From Palsa-504 sp963789225 (GTDB lineage Bacteria > Actinomycetota > Actinomycetes > Streptosporangiales > Streptosporangiaceae): a stretch of DNA of 64,000 bases. The notes under the pieces were generated by a model. The model was given only the letters and a program-made list of their open reading frames with translations, did no database searches and was not told the origin of the DNA. Shown here piece after piece: positions 40,788 through 50,233 of this stretch. The stretch covers positions 18,735-82,734 of the forward strand of contig CAWBKD010000014.1 in NCBI GenBank assembly GCA_963789225.1. The letters run 5' to 3'. The stretch's first letter is position 1; the number at the start of each line of letters is the position of its first letter. Made by a program: the position numbers and the translations under genes.

Positions 40788-41817
40788 GACCGCCGTCCGG
40801 TGAGAGCAGGACATCGTCCGGATCGCGCCGCACGCTGTCCGCCGCCTGGGTGACCATCCCGATCCTGAGCACGAGATGCGGGTAGGCGCCGTCGCTCAGG
40901 TGGGTCCGGATGTAATCGCGCAGCCAGGGCAGCTCGACCGGCTGGCTGTGCAGCGCCACCGCGGCACCGCAGGTGCTCGCGGTCAGCAAGATCCGCTGCA
41001 GCACCCGCCCAGCGTTAACCCAGTCCACCTGGCGGTCGGCGGCCGTCGTGAGCAACCCGACCACGCCAGTGGCCCGCGGCAGCCGGGCCGAGCTCAGCGG
41101 CGGCATGCCCCAGCTGTGACCGTGCGCGAAGTCCCGCCCGGGGAAGTACGGGTCTGTGCGCTCGGGCCGCGCCGGATAGGAGGTAACCGGCACTCCGTCG
41201 CTGCGTGTGCTGCCCGGCGCGGGTGCCCATCTGGCCAGTTCCCTGATGTGCTCGGCGTCCAGCCGCTGGACGCGCTCTGCCGTCTCCACGGCCGCTGCAA
41301 GCGCGGCTCGCCGCCGGTCGTCCGCCATGATGCGCAGCGCCACCCCGTCCCTCGCGGCGGTTTCGCGGAGCGCGGCGAGCGTGCCGTGCGGCAGCGGCTC
41401 AGGGTCGAACGCGCCGCGATGGGTTCGCCGCCGGTGCACCTGGCTGGCCAGCCACTGCTCGGATTCGCTGGCCGGCGCGCGGTGCCGCCAGCTCACCTGC
41501 GCGACCAGCGCGGGCTGGCCCGGATCGGGCAGCACCCGCGTCTGGGGAATGTACCCGAGGGAGCGCAGGGCGAGCTGGACAGTGAACAAGGCGGCGCCGC
41601 AGCTGATCATCATCTCGCGGCCGTCCGGGTCGGCCACGGGCAGCCCGCGGTCGGCATCGGCGTACAGGCTCAGCTGCCGGCCGTCGGCCACGAACCGCCA
41701 TGGCTGGGTGTTGTGCACCGACGGCGCCCAGACCGCTTCCGCAACGACGTACCTGGCGATCTCCTCCGCGCTGGCGGGCCCGTTGGCCGCGGGCTCTGCG
41801 GTTATTAGCTTCCTCAT
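40765..41817 (-). CDS. Acg-family FMN-binding nitroreductase-like protein
   Basis: About 350 residues from ATG 41817. AVWAPSVHNTQPWRFVADGR is the typical nitroreductase start, and GRVLQRILLTASTCGAAVAL lies near the end. The ~330-residue double-nitroreductase layout is that of M. tuberculosis Acg (Rv2032), Rv3127 and Rv3131, all DosR-induced. In Acg the active-site lid buries FMN, so it may store rather than turn over flavin. Two DosR-box-like sites lie 36-71 bases upstream. Confidence 0.85.
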   Translation of the reverse strand: MRKLITAEPAANGPASAEEIARYVVAEAVWAPSVHNTQPWRFVADGRQLSLYADADRGLPVADPDGREMMISCGAALFTVQLALRSLGYIPQTRVLPDPGQPALVAQVSWRHRAPASESEQWLASQVHRRRTHRGAFDPEPLPHGTLAALRETAARDGVALRIMADDRRRAALAAAVETAERVQRLDAEHIRELARWAPAPGSTRSDGVPVTSYPARPERTDPYFPGRDFAHGHSWGMPPLSSARLPRATGVVGLLTTAADRQVDWVNAGRVLQRILLTASTCGAAVALHSQPVELPWLRDYIRTHLSDGAYPHLVLRIGMVTQAADSVRRDPDDVLLSPDGGHAGPGRR

Positions 41818-41852
41818 ACCGCCAGCCCACACTCGCGCCGCGCAAAGCTGCA

Positions 41853-41888
41853 GGTGCGAAGGTCCGCATCCGGCGGGACCTTCGGCGG
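41853..41888. promoter_or_regulatory. Two DosR-box-like sites upstream of the Acg gene
   Basis: GGTGC-GAAG-GTCCG (41853-41866) and GGGAC-CTTC-GGCGG (41875-41888). Each has one good half-site and one poorer half-site. Tandem boxes are typical of mycobacterial DosR promoters. The rest of 41889-42122 holds no gene. Confidence 0.5.
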
Positions 41889-42122
41889 GTCGCCGGCACC
41901 GCTGCCCGGCGACAGCGGTCGTCATCAGCAATGGCAAAGCAGCGACCACTAACGTCGCAATTGCCGGCGCTAGCACCACTCCCTCGCGATCTGTCACCGT
42001 TATGAGGCGTCTGATCAGGCCATGGGGATAGCGGCACCGCCGTGCCGTCGCGTGCGCTGGCCCGGCGAGAGTTGATTGAAGTTCGCCGTGGAGCTGGCTG
42101 AGCCACAATGCGGCGGCTCCCC

Positions 42123-42293
42123 TCATGGACGCTTCAGGAACCCGAAATAGAACACCACGAACACCAGGACAATTCCGACGTTTACTATCAGCCGCTCCCA
42201 GAACAGGTGCCTGAAGAACAGGACGTCCACGCCGACCACGACGACTACCATCGCGAGCACGTATAGCACCACGGCTGCCTGTGCTGCTCTCAT
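42123..42293 (-). CDS. Small two-helix membrane protein
   Basis: 56 residues from ATG 42293 (MRAAQAAVVLYVLAMVVVVV). Two hydrophobic helices are separated by a short LFFRHLFWERL loop, and the C-terminus is FYFGFLKRP. Family unknown. The best DosR-like palindrome in the window lies 99 bases upstream. Confidence 0.7.
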   Translation of the reverse strand: MRAAQAAVVLYVLAMVVVVVGVDVLFFRHLFWERLIVNVGIVLVFVVFYFGFLKRP

Positions 42294-42391
42294 GAGATTC
42301 TCCCGGCAGGGCTTAGCGCAGCGACTTGGCTGCACTCCGACGATGCGCCCCTTCGCCGTGCGCCTGTAGAGATGAGAGTCATGGTGTCACA

Positions 42392-42405
42392 GGGACCTAG
42401 GTCCC
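42392..42405. promoter_or_regulatory. Perfect DosR-box-like palindrome GGGAC-CTAG-GTCCC
   Basis: A perfect 14-base palindrome, flanked by GTCAC (42386-42390) on the left and GTGAC (42408-42412) on the right. It precedes the small membrane gene (minus) and faces the DUF7455-like gene. Confidence 0.75.
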
Positions 42406-42432
42406 CGGTGACTTCCGCCGGATCACCGGAAG

Positions 42433-42780
42433 TCAGCAGGCCGCGACGGATGCCGAGGTGGGCGAGGAGGTGCGCTGACCGAGGTTGATCCAGGCTGCTA
42501 TGTCGGCCGGCGTTCCGGGGAGCTGGCGGACGGCGACGCGGAGGGCCGCGAGGGCTCGGCTTGAGGCACGGTAATGGTGGCCGCACAGCAGCAATTTCGT
42601 CTCAGCGGGGCGGGCGGAGGTCGGCGGCATGATGACGCAGACTGCCGCTTTGGCCGCGCAGCAGCAGGCACGCCCGGACGGGTCGGCCAGTGCCACAGAT
42701 GCGATGGCGGTGTCGCCGGGGACATCCCGGGCCGCAGTGTTGCTTTGCCAGGCTGATGGATGCAGGAATCTCGCGTTCAT
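42433..42780 (-). CDS. Possible DUF7455-like small protein
   Basis: 115 residues from ATG 42780. The middle shows a CCCAAKAAVCVIMPPT strand and LLLCGHHYRASSRALAAL, which resemble the CxxC...CGHH small-protein group of actinobacteria. The N-terminal ~40 residues do not match and may be non-coding or a wrong start. The stop lies 27 bases from the DosR-like palindrome. Moderate support only. Confidence 0.45.
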   Translation of the reverse strand: MNARFLHPSAWQSNTAARDVPGDTAIASVALADPSGRACCCAAKAAVCVIMPPTSARPAETKLLLCGHHYRASSRALAALRVAVRQLPGTPADIAAWINLGQRTSSPTSASVAAC

Positions 42781-43000
42781 GGCGTCTAGCGTGCCCGGGC
42801 GAGGACTGGAGCCGGAAGAGACGTAGATCACTGCTCGATATGTCCAAGGTCCCAAACCTTGGTCCCGAGACCGGGACTGCAAGAATGCCCCATGGGGATC
42901 ATGGACAATTCATCGCGTTTGCAAAGTCCTTCGCGTCCCCGACGATCTCGCGTGCGGCAAAGCCATAGATAGTAGTCCTCACCTCGCCCTTTTTCGGCTA

Positions 43001-43014
43001 GGACCTTGGTCTCC
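43001..43014. promoter_or_regulatory. DosR-box-like site AGGAC-CTTG-GTCTC
   Basis: Eight of ten positions fit. It lies 97 bases upstream of the USP gene. A separate 7-base inverted repeat CCAAGGT-N5-ACCTTGG lies at 42844-42862. Confidence 0.45.
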
Positions 43015-43110
43015 ACCTCGAGATGATCAACGGCCCTACGCGAGCAGGGCCCAGGGGCAAATGCTGGCCAGGAGAAAGCCAGACGGATAACGCGGAAGGA
43101 TCTGGTACCG

Positions 43111-43584
43111 ATGTCAGCAGGCATCACGAAGAGCGCGCCCAGGATCGTGGTCGGGGTAGATGGCTCTCCGTCGTCGCGGGCGGCCCTCCGCTGGGCCGTG
43201 CGGCAGGCCACGTTCACGGGCGGCACGGTAGACGCGATCATTGCCTGGCAGATCCCGGCGACATTGCAGAGCAACGGCTGGGCACCCCTGTACGTGGCAG
43301 AGTCGGGCGACTTCGAGGAAGCCGCGAAGAAGACCGTTGCAGCGGTGATCAGCGAGGAAGTCCAGCCAGCGGACATTCACCTGGTCAGGAGCCGGGTCGT
43401 CCAGGGCCATCCGGCGCAGGTGCTCCTGGATGCCGCAGCCGGTGCGGACCTGCTCGTGATTGGCAGCCGCGGGCACGGCGCCTTCGCCGAGGCCCTGCTC
43501 GGCTCGGTGGGTCAGTATTGCGTCCACCACGCGCACTGCCCGGTGCTGATCATGCGCGGCGAACCCGAGAAGGCGTCCGCGTGA
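43111..43584 (+). CDS. Universal stress protein (UspA family)
   Basis: 157 residues, single domain. IVVGVDGSPSSRAALRWAVR gives the N-terminal strand, and VIGSRGHGAFAEALLGSVGQ is the intact ATP-binding loop (G-2x-G-9x-G-S). The C-terminus is CPVLIMRGEP. ATP-binding USPs of this type regulate growth in the DosR regulon (compare Rv2623). Convergent with the molybdenum hydroxylase gene. Confidence 0.88.
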   Translation: MSAGITKSAPRIVVGVDGSPSSRAALRWAVRQATFTGGTVDAIIAWQIPATLQSNGWAPLYVAESGDFEEAAKKTVAAVISEEVQPADIHLVRSRVVQGHPAQVLLDAAAGADLLVIGSRGHGAFAEALLGSVGQYCVHHAHCPVLIMRGEPEKASA

Positions 43585-43606
43585 CCGTACGCGCCCCCGG
43601 ACATGG

Positions 43607-46220
43607 TCATGAAGCTCTTCCCTCCGGGACGAGCGGCAGCGCGCGCAGGCGCCGGCCGGTGGCCGCGAAGATGGCCCCGGCGATCGCAGGGGCCACCGCG
43701 ATCAGCGGTGTCTCGCCGGCGCCAGCTGGCGGGAGGTCCGGTCGGTCAACGAGTATCACCTCGATCGCGGGGATGTCGGTGAAGCGGGGCACCCGGTAAC
43801 CGGACAGCGACGGCCGGGCGATCCGGCCGTGATCGAGCGCCACCGACTCGAACATCGCGCCGCCGAGGGCCATGATGGTGCCGCCCTCGATCTGGCTGAT
43901 CACCGTGTCGGGGTTGACGATCGCCCCGCACTCGTACGCCGTCACGATCCTGATCACCCTGATCTGATCCGTCCCGTCGGCGCGTACCTCGGCGCAGGTC
44001 GCGACGCGGCCGCCCTTCTCCAGGCCGATCGCGATGCCCGCGCCGCGCCATACCCAGTGCCCGTCCGACCAGGCTGGCCAGGCCTGGCTGCCAGCCTGGC
44101 GACCAGCCGAACCTGTCCGCGGCGGCCCCGGCCACGGCGGCCAGCCGCTCGTCCTCGAGGTGCCGGAGCCGGAAGCTCAGCGGGTCCGCGCCAGCGGCGT
44201 AGGCCAGCTCGTCCAGGTGCGACTCGCGGGCGAAGGTGTTGGCGGTCGCGGACAGCGCCCGGTACGGACCCTGGGCCCGGGGGGAATCGGCTGGCACGTA
44301 GCGTAGGCGGCGGTTCGGCACCGCATAAGGAAAGGCGAAGCCGTTGGCCCCGGCGTTGATGTCGAGGAAATCCCACGCAATGACCGAGCCGTCGGCGTCC
44401 AGTCCCGCCCGCACGTCGATCACCGCCATCGGGCGCAGGTAACCGCACAGGAATTCCTCGGTCCGGCTCCAGTGCACCATCACGGGCCGGTCGGCCCTGC
44501 GGGCCAGGCGGGCCGCCTCGACCGCCTCCTCGCCGTGCTTCCCGCCGAAGCCTCCGCCGACCGGCGGGACGATCACCCGGACGGCCGCCTGGCTTATCCC
44601 GAACGCCTCGCTGAGCTGAGCCCGGACCGCGAACGGCACGTTGGTGCCGGTCCAGGCGGTCAGCCGCCCGTTATCCCATTCCGCGACGGCTGCCCTGGTC
44701 TCCAGCGGGACGTGAGCGAGGTAGGCGGTCGTGTAGGTCGCCCGAACCTGCGTCGCGGCCGCGGCGAGCGCGGCCTCGGTGTCCCCGGTCTCCGAGTCGA
44801 GCGCACGCTGCCAGCCCTGCCCGGCGCCCGGATGCGAGCGCAGGTAGGCCGCCAGGTCCACGGGGCCGGGCGCCGGCTCATCCCAGTCAGCCCTGATGGC
44901 GGCCACGGCGCGCCGCGCGGTCGCCAGGTCAGCGGCGGTCACTCCGACGAACTCGCCGTCAACCACGACCGTGACCCCCGGCATGCCCTCGGCGGGTCCG
45001 CAGTCTGCAGCCCGCAGCACGGCACCAGGCACGGGCGGGCGCAGCACGGCTCCGTACAGCATGCCGGGCAGCCGCAGATCGGATACGAAACGACGGGCGC
45101 CCGTGACCGCATCGTCCCTCGGCGCGGCGTGGTGCGGCCGCCCGGCCGTGCCCCAGTCGGCCGGCGAGGTGAGCTGCGGCTCCGCGGCCAGCACCTCGAC
45201 CCGCCGAGCCCCGGCCAGCATCACGCCGTACGGCAGCCGGATGCCGCTCAGGCTACAGGCGACCGCGCCGTTGTCCGCCACCAGCTGGGCGCGGGGGCGG
45301 CCCAGCTTCGCCGCCGCGAAGGAAATCAGGATCTGCCTGGCGCCGGCCGCCGCGCGGCGAAGCGCCTCGCCGGCGTCCGGCATGGACCGGCTGCCGAACG
45401 TGCCCGCGTCGTAGGGGCACACGTCGGTGTCTCCCTGGACGAGCCGGACATCTCCCGGGTCGACGGCCAGCTCCTCCGCGACCAGCAGCCGGAACGCCGT
45501 CTGGTTGTCCTGACCGAGGTCGACCTTGCCGCTGAACGCCGTCACCACGCCGGACGGCGCGACATGCAGCCAGGCACCTCCGGTCCTCGGCCACGCCCCG
45601 GCTGGCCCTTGGGGCGGAGGCCACACGACGACCAGCCCGTCACCCAGCATGCCGAACCAGTCGCGCTCGCCCGGCTCGGACAGGTCCCATGGCCTGGCTG
45701 GCCTGACCAGGATGGGCGGGACAGGCCGCGGTTCGGCGGTGGCGCCGCCCTGCTGATCCCCGCGGATCATCGCGGCGGCCCGGTGCACCGCGCGGGTAAT
45801 CCGCGGGTAACAGCCGCACCGGCACAGACAGGGGTTCAGCGCCGCGGCGATCTGGCCATCGTCGGGATCGGGCTCCGCGGCCAGCAGCGCCGCCGCGCGC
45901 AGCGTCATGCCCGGCGTGCAGTACCCGCACTGCGACGCGCGTTCCGCTTCCAGTGCCCGCTGGACCGGGTGCAGCGGCTCCCCGGTCCGCCCGGCGAGCC
46001 CCTCGATCGTGATGACCGAGCGGCTGGCCACCTCGCCGGCCCTCGTCTGGCAGGCCAGGACCGGCTCACCGTCGACGAGCACGGTACATGCGCCGCACGC
46101 GCCCTCGCCGCATCCCGGCTTGACCCCGGTCAGGCCCAGGTCCGACCGGAGGAAGGCCAGCAGGCTCACGTCCGGGTCGCCGATCTCGCACGTCTTGGCG
46201 TTGACGATGGTGCTGGTCAT
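43607..46220 (-). pseudogene. Molybdenum hydroxylase with fused [2Fe-2S] and Mo-binding parts (IorB/CoxL-like), one frameshift
   Basis: Read across one shift, about 870 residues. Residues 1-150 are a CoxS-like iron-sulfur part with CGEGACGACTV and CGYCTPG plus CRCGCYP clusters. The rest is a large subunit (AFSGKVDLGQDNQTAFRLLV, VPPVGGGFGGKHGEEAVEAA). Near 44060-44100 the frame is lost; the continuation is in another frame (HWVWRGAGIAIGLEKGGR, then TAYECGAIVNPDTVISQIEG and GAGETPLIAVAPAIAGAIFA). The last ~165 residues, holding the active-site Glu of GAGETP, are thus cut off unless the indel is a sequencing error. It would oxidise an aldehyde or N-heterocycle. No Mo-cofactor or FAD-subunit genes are adjacent. 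It overlaps the USP gene upstream by 4 bases (ATGA). Confidence 0.8.
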
Positions 46221-46666
46221 CGCCCGTCTACCCCGCGGATGACCAGGACGGGGCAGGGCGCGTGATGCACGCAGTGCTGGCTCACCGAGCCGAGCAGTGC
46301 CCCGGCGAACCCGCCGTGTCCCCGGTTGCCCACCACCAGCAGATCTGCGCCGTGGGCGGCCCGGACCAGCACGTCGGCGGTATGTCCTTCGATGACGGAC
46401 GGGCAGATGACCACGTCGGGTGCTTCCCCGCTGACCTCGTTCAGAGCGTCGGTGAGGATCTTATGCGCGTCGCCCTCGAAGTCCATCGCCCCCTCCGCGG
46501 GCGGGGCCAAGCCGTAGCTGGACGGCAGCCGCCACGCGGTCACCGCCTCTACCACGCACCCCGTGAGGCTCGCTTGGCGCAGGGCCCAGCGCAGCGCGGT
46601 CATGGACGGGGATGATCCGTCCACGCCGACCACGATGCGCCTGGTGTTCTCGTCTGGCCTAGTCAT
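46217..46666 (-). CDS. Universal stress protein (UspA family)
   Basis: 149 residues from ATG 46666, whose GGGAG site is at a good distance; ATG 46672 is too near. IVVGVDGSSPSMTALRWALR and VVGNRGHGGFAGALLGSVSQ show an intact ATP loop. It is the first gene of a two-gene unit with the molybdenum hydroxylase. Confidence 0.87.
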   Translation of the reverse strand: MTRPDENTRRIVVGVDGSSPSMTALRWALRQASLTGCVVEAVTAWRLPSSYGLAPPAEGAMDFEGDAHKILTDALNEVSGEAPDVVICPSVIEGHTADVLVRAAHGADLLVVGNRGHGGFAGALLGSVSQHCVHHAPCPVLVIRGVDGR

Positions 46667-46728
46667 CGTCATCACTCCCGCCGATACGGCTATATAGTCA
46701 GCGTCCCGCGCCGTCACCACCGTCGGCA

Positions 46729-46742
46729 GGGTCTAAAGGCCC
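46729..46742. promoter_or_regulatory. DosR-box-like site GGGTC-TAAA-GGCCC
   Basis: Eight of ten positions fit. It lies 63 bases upstream of the USP start at 46666. Confidence 0.5.
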
Positions 46743-46813
46743 CACCAGGGCAGGACGATGTGACCTGATCCGTCGCGCTCAGGTGATGCGCGGAAGCCGG
46801 AAGGCGGGAGCCC

Positions 46814-47485
46814 TTAGTCCCGTGGGTAGCTGAGACGATCGCGTACGGCTACGACGCCCTGCACGTGCCGGACCTTACGCGCGATGTCCCCGCCCAGCGT
46901 GGCGGTTTCCATGCTGCCTTCCAGGGTCACGACGCCAGCCCGCACCGTCACCATGAACTGGCGCGGGTCCAGGGCGAACTCGTGCGCGATCACCTCGTCG
47001 GTGATTTCCCGGCGGATTTCCTCATCGGAGCGGTCAAAGACCGCCAGGACGTCCGCCCGGCTGATGATCCCGACGAGGTGGCCGTCGTCATCGACCACCG
47101 GTAGCCGCTTGACCCGGCAGTTGTACATCAGCCGGGCGGCGCCCTCGACCGATTCGTCGGGCGTGATGGTCACCGCCGGGTGGGACATCAGCTCACCGGC
47201 AGTGAGGCCACCTGGCTCAAGGAACTCCTCAGCCTGTGTCCGATCAGGGAGCATTCCGGTCTCTGCGGCGCGCCGGTCGGCCAGCGCTTCCCTGGCCAGG
47301 GCCAGCGCCTGCCTGGTCAGCATGTCGCCCTCCGAGACCACGCCGATCACCTTGCCGTCCTCGTCAACCACGGGGAACGCGCTCACCCGGAACCGGCTGA
47401 GCCTGGCTGCCATGTCCTTGAACGACGCACCGCGCTGCACCGCCACCACGTACGTGGTCATGACGTCCTTGACGGATGCGTTCAT
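46814..47485 (-). CDS. CBS-BON protein
   Basis: 223 residues from ATG 47485 (behind GAGGGG; a start at 47545 is possible). CBS1 has VKDVMTTYVVAVQRGASFKD, CBS2 has TAGELMSHPAVTITPDESVE, and BON has VVTLEGSMETATLGGDIARK. Fourth member of the CBS-BON set in the window. A weak GGGAC half-site lies about 95 bases upstream. Confidence 0.87.
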   Translation of the reverse strand: MNASVKDVMTTYVVAVQRGASFKDMAARLSRFRVSAFPVVDEDGKVIGVVSEGDMLTRQALALAREALADRRAAETGMLPDRTQAEEFLEPGGLTAGELMSHPAVTITPDESVEGAARLMYNCRVKRLPVVDDDGHLVGIISRADVLAVFDRSDEEIRREITDEVIAHEFALDPRQFMVTVRAGVVTLEGSMETATLGGDIARKVRHVQGVVAVRDRLSYPRD

Positions 47486-47664
47486 TGCTATCGCCCCTCT
47501 TGCGCCGGTCCCGGCAGGTAGTTCCTGCAGCTCGGGCATGCTCACGATTCTCTGCCGTGGTATGGAAACCGGTTAGAGGCGTTGGTCCCGCGGGAGATCC
47601 TGCCCGGTAATGGCTGAGGACAGGAATCAGTCGCCCTAGCTTCGTCTCCTGCCTGTTCAAGGGC

Positions 47665-49314
47665 CTACTCGCCTTGCAGGTCGCGGTGCCTCAGGGACCT
47701 GTCGCCGAGGATCATCGCCGCCAGCCCCAGGCCGGCCAGCACGCCGTTGGTCCGCCAATCCGGTGCTACGGCAGGTGCCGAGGCCATCTGGTGGAACAGG
47801 GAGGTGTCGAGCAGCCAGTGGTTCTGGGCCAGCAACCCTCCGGTCAGTTCGATGAGCGCGGACCATCCCAGCACCACATAGACGGCCGCAACGGCTCGAC
47901 GGGGTCGCAGGGCGAGCGCGAGTGCCCCGACGCCGAGCAGGAAGATGGCCGGGGGGACGGTGTTGATGCCGGCGTCGAGCGCAGTCGGGAAGCTCAGGCC
48001 CGATCCCTGGGTGAAGGTACCGATCCACGCGAAGGTACCGGCGGCGACGCCACTGAGCACCAACGCCGCGGCGGCGATGCCGAGTCTTCCACTAAACCAG
48101 CTGGACCGGCTGACTGGGGCAGCGAGGAGAGAGTCGAGGCGGCCTTCGGCTTCTTCGGCTCGCGTCGCGTTCAGCTGGGCCACTGCCTCGAATGCGATCA
48201 CGATGGCGATGATCAGGAAGGCGATGCCCAGGAACGTTCCGGTGCCGCTGCCCGGCGCACCCAGCCGGGAGAAGACCTGTTGCACCGACGATCCCACGAT
48301 GGTGGTGCCGGCCGCTTTGGCCACGATGCCCATCAGCAGTCCGGCGATGGCCACTGCCACCGTCCACCAGATGACCGACGAGAGCGTCAGGCGCAAGGCC
48401 AGCTCGGTCGGCCCGGACAGCAGCCGGAGGCGCGGCGCCCTCGCCGAGCGGTCCGGCCAGGTGCTCGCGCCGACGTCACGGCGCCCGCCGAGGTAAACCG
48501 CGAGGAAGGCCATGACGGCCGCGAAGGCGGCAATGGGTACCAGGGCCCAGGGTTGGGGATGAGTGAGCGGCTGGAGCTGCTCTACCCATCCGAGCGGGGA
48601 GGCCCAGGCGAGCCAGTGCAGGCCGGTGCCGGCGTCGGCCACCATCCGCAGACCGTAACTGAGCCCGAGCAAGATGGCCGCGTACCCGGCGGCCTGGCGA
48701 CGGCCGGGAGCCAGCTGGCTGGTCACCGCGCCTACGGCGAGGAACATCACCGCGCTCGCCACCAAGGCGAGGGCAAGGTACAGCCCCGCGGCCGCGCCGA
48801 CATGGACCGAGGAGGATCGGCCGACTACAACAGTCACCAGGGCCGTGATCGCCCACAGGACCGCCGCGGCGACCCCGAGACCGGTGAGCACCAGCGCAAC
48901 TCCGCGGCGCTGAGTGGTCTGGCCGCTCACCAGGATTTCCCAGCGTCCGGCGTCCTCGTCGCCGCGCAGCAGGCGGGTGCTGGTCAGCAGCCCCCACACC
49001 GCCCCGATGATCATCAGGGTCATCGACACCTTGAACACGGTGAACCCAGCCACGGTCTGCAGTTGCGGTGCCGGCCCGAACAGCGCGCTCGCCGCGTGGT
49101 CCTGCCCGAAGACGTCAGCGAGGCGCTCGCGCTCAGCAGGGGTCTTGTAGATCCGGGTGTAGCTGAAGGCCGATGACGCCACCGCGATGCCGAACACGTA
49201 ACCCCACAGCGCGGCAGAGCGAACGGATCGCCTTGCCGTATACCGGGCGATCAGCGTGCTCGCCGATCGCTCGACGGTCATCGGAGCCGCCGCGGCCAGG
49301 TCAGTGGTCAACAC
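47665..49314 (-). CDS. ABC-type exporter permease (two-repeat, 12-helix type)
   Basis: 549 residues, about 12 hydrophobic helices in two related halves (LLRGDEDAGRWEILVSGQTT in the first, ATRAEEAEGRLDSLLAAPVS in the second). This internal duplication is typical of antibiotic/drug-exporter permeases encoded beside a DrrA-like ATPase. It overlaps the ATPase gene by 14 bases. Confidence 0.87.
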   Translation of the reverse strand: MLTTDLAAAAPMTVERSASTLIARYTARRSVRSAALWGYVFGIAVASSAFSYTRIYKTPAERERLADVFGQDHAASALFGPAPQLQTVAGFTVFKVSMTLMIIGAVWGLLTSTRLLRGDEDAGRWEILVSGQTTQRRGVALVLTGLGVAAAVLWAITALVTVVVGRSSSVHVGAAAGLYLALALVASAVMFLAVGAVTSQLAPGRRQAAGYAAILLGLSYGLRMVADAGTGLHWLAWASPLGWVEQLQPLTHPQPWALVPIAAFAAVMAFLAVYLGGRRDVGASTWPDRSARAPRLRLLSGPTELALRLTLSSVIWWTVAVAIAGLLMGIVAKAAGTTIVGSSVQQVFSRLGAPGSGTGTFLGIAFLIIAIVIAFEAVAQLNATRAEEAEGRLDSLLAAPVSRSSWFSGRLGIAAAALVLSGVAAGTFAWIGTFTQGSGLSFPTALDAGINTVPPAIFLLGVGALALALRPRRAVAAVYVVLGWSALIELTGGLLAQNHWLLDTSLFHQMASAPAVAPDWRTNGVLAGLGLAAMILGDRSLRHRDLQGE

Positions 49315-50233
49315 CCGCTACCTCCCGTGCCTGCTCGCTCTGGCCGTACTGAGCGAGGAACAGCTCTTCGAGCGAGGGCTCCCGGCTGAGCAGCCGGGCG
49401 ACCCCCGCATGAGCCAGCACCCCGAGCAACGGCCCGATCGGCCCCTGCACCTGGCAGCGAAGCGACTGCCCGTCGGCCACCACGCTGGTCACCCCCGGGA
49501 CGTCCGAGATATCGGGCACCGGTCCGGCGAAGGTCGCCTCGACGGTGACAGCCGACAGATGCCGCATCTCGCTCATGGTCCCGGTCTCGACCAGCCTTCC
49601 CACCCGCAAGATCGCCACCCGGTCGCACAGCGCCTCGACCTCGCTCAGGACGTGCGAAGACAAGAAGACGGCCTGGCCCCGTTCGCGCGCCTCGACGATG
49701 CTGCGGCGGAACGCCTGCTCCATCAGGGGGTCCAGCCCGCTCGTGGGCTCGTCCAGGACGAGCAGGTCCGCCCGGGTCATCAGAGCGCCGATGAGAAGGA
49801 TCTTCTGGCGGTTCCCCCTGGAATACGCCCGGACCTTCTTCGAAGGGTCCAGCTCGAAACGGCCGACAAGCTCCTCCCGGTACGCCCCGTCCACCTGGCC
49901 GTGGACCCGGCCGAGCAGATGGAGCGTCTCGGCTCCGGTAAGTGCCGGCCACAGGTTGGCCTCCCCGGGCACGAAGGCAGCCCGGCGGTGGGCCTCGACC
50001 GGCTGGCGCTGGCAGTCAAACCCGAAGATCTCCGCCCGGCCCGCCGTCGGGCGGATCAGGCCAAGCAGCAGCCGGATCGTGGTCGTCTTGCCCGCCCCGT
50101 TCGGCCCCAGGTAACCGACCACCTCACCGGGAGCCACCTCCAGGTCCAGGTCGACTAGCGCCGGGACGTTACCGTAGCGCTTGGACAGGCCCAGTGTCCG
50201 GATCGCCGGGCTCCTGCTCACATCCGATGTCAT
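49301..50233 (-). CDS. ABC transporter ATP-binding protein (DrrA-like)
   Basis: 310 residues. Walker A GPNGAGKTTTIRLLLG, signature YSRGNRQKILLIGALM (divergent LSGGQ), Walker B LLVLDEPTSGLDPLM, H-loop LSSHVLSEVE. The C-terminal extension is typical of DrrA-type drug exporters. It overlaps the regulator gene by 4 bases upstream and the permease gene by 14 bases downstream, so the three form one operon. Confidence 0.9.
   Translation of the reverse strand: MTSDVSRSPAIRTLGLSKRYGNVPALVDLDLEVAPGEVVGYLGPNGAGKTTTIRLLLGLIRPTAGRAEIFGFDCQRQPVEAHRRAAFVPGEANLWPALTGAETLHLLGRVHGQVDGAYREELVGRFELDPSKKVRAYSRGNRQKILLIGALMTRADLLVLDEPTSGLDPLMEQAFRRSIVEARERGQAVFLSSHVLSEVEALCDRVAILRVGRLVETGTMSEMRHLSAVTVEATFAGPVPDISDVPGVTSVVADGQSLRCQVQGPIGPLLGVLAHAGVARLLSREPSLEELFLAQYGQSEQAREVAGVDH

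Noticed and set aside
42844..42862. Terminator or operator at CCAAGGT-N5-ACCTTGG
   Set aside because: A 7-base repeat with a short loop in a region of unclear genes; mentioned but not called as a separate site for lack of context.
43607..43957. Independent small gene at the end of the molybdenum hydroxylase
   Set aside because: It is the natural C-terminus of that enzyme in a shifted frame and has no ribosome site of its own.
44472..46265. 597-codon plus-strand frame opposite the molybdenum hydroxylase
   Set aside because: Low-complexity shadow composition; the minus strand shows all iron-sulfur and Mo-enzyme motifs.
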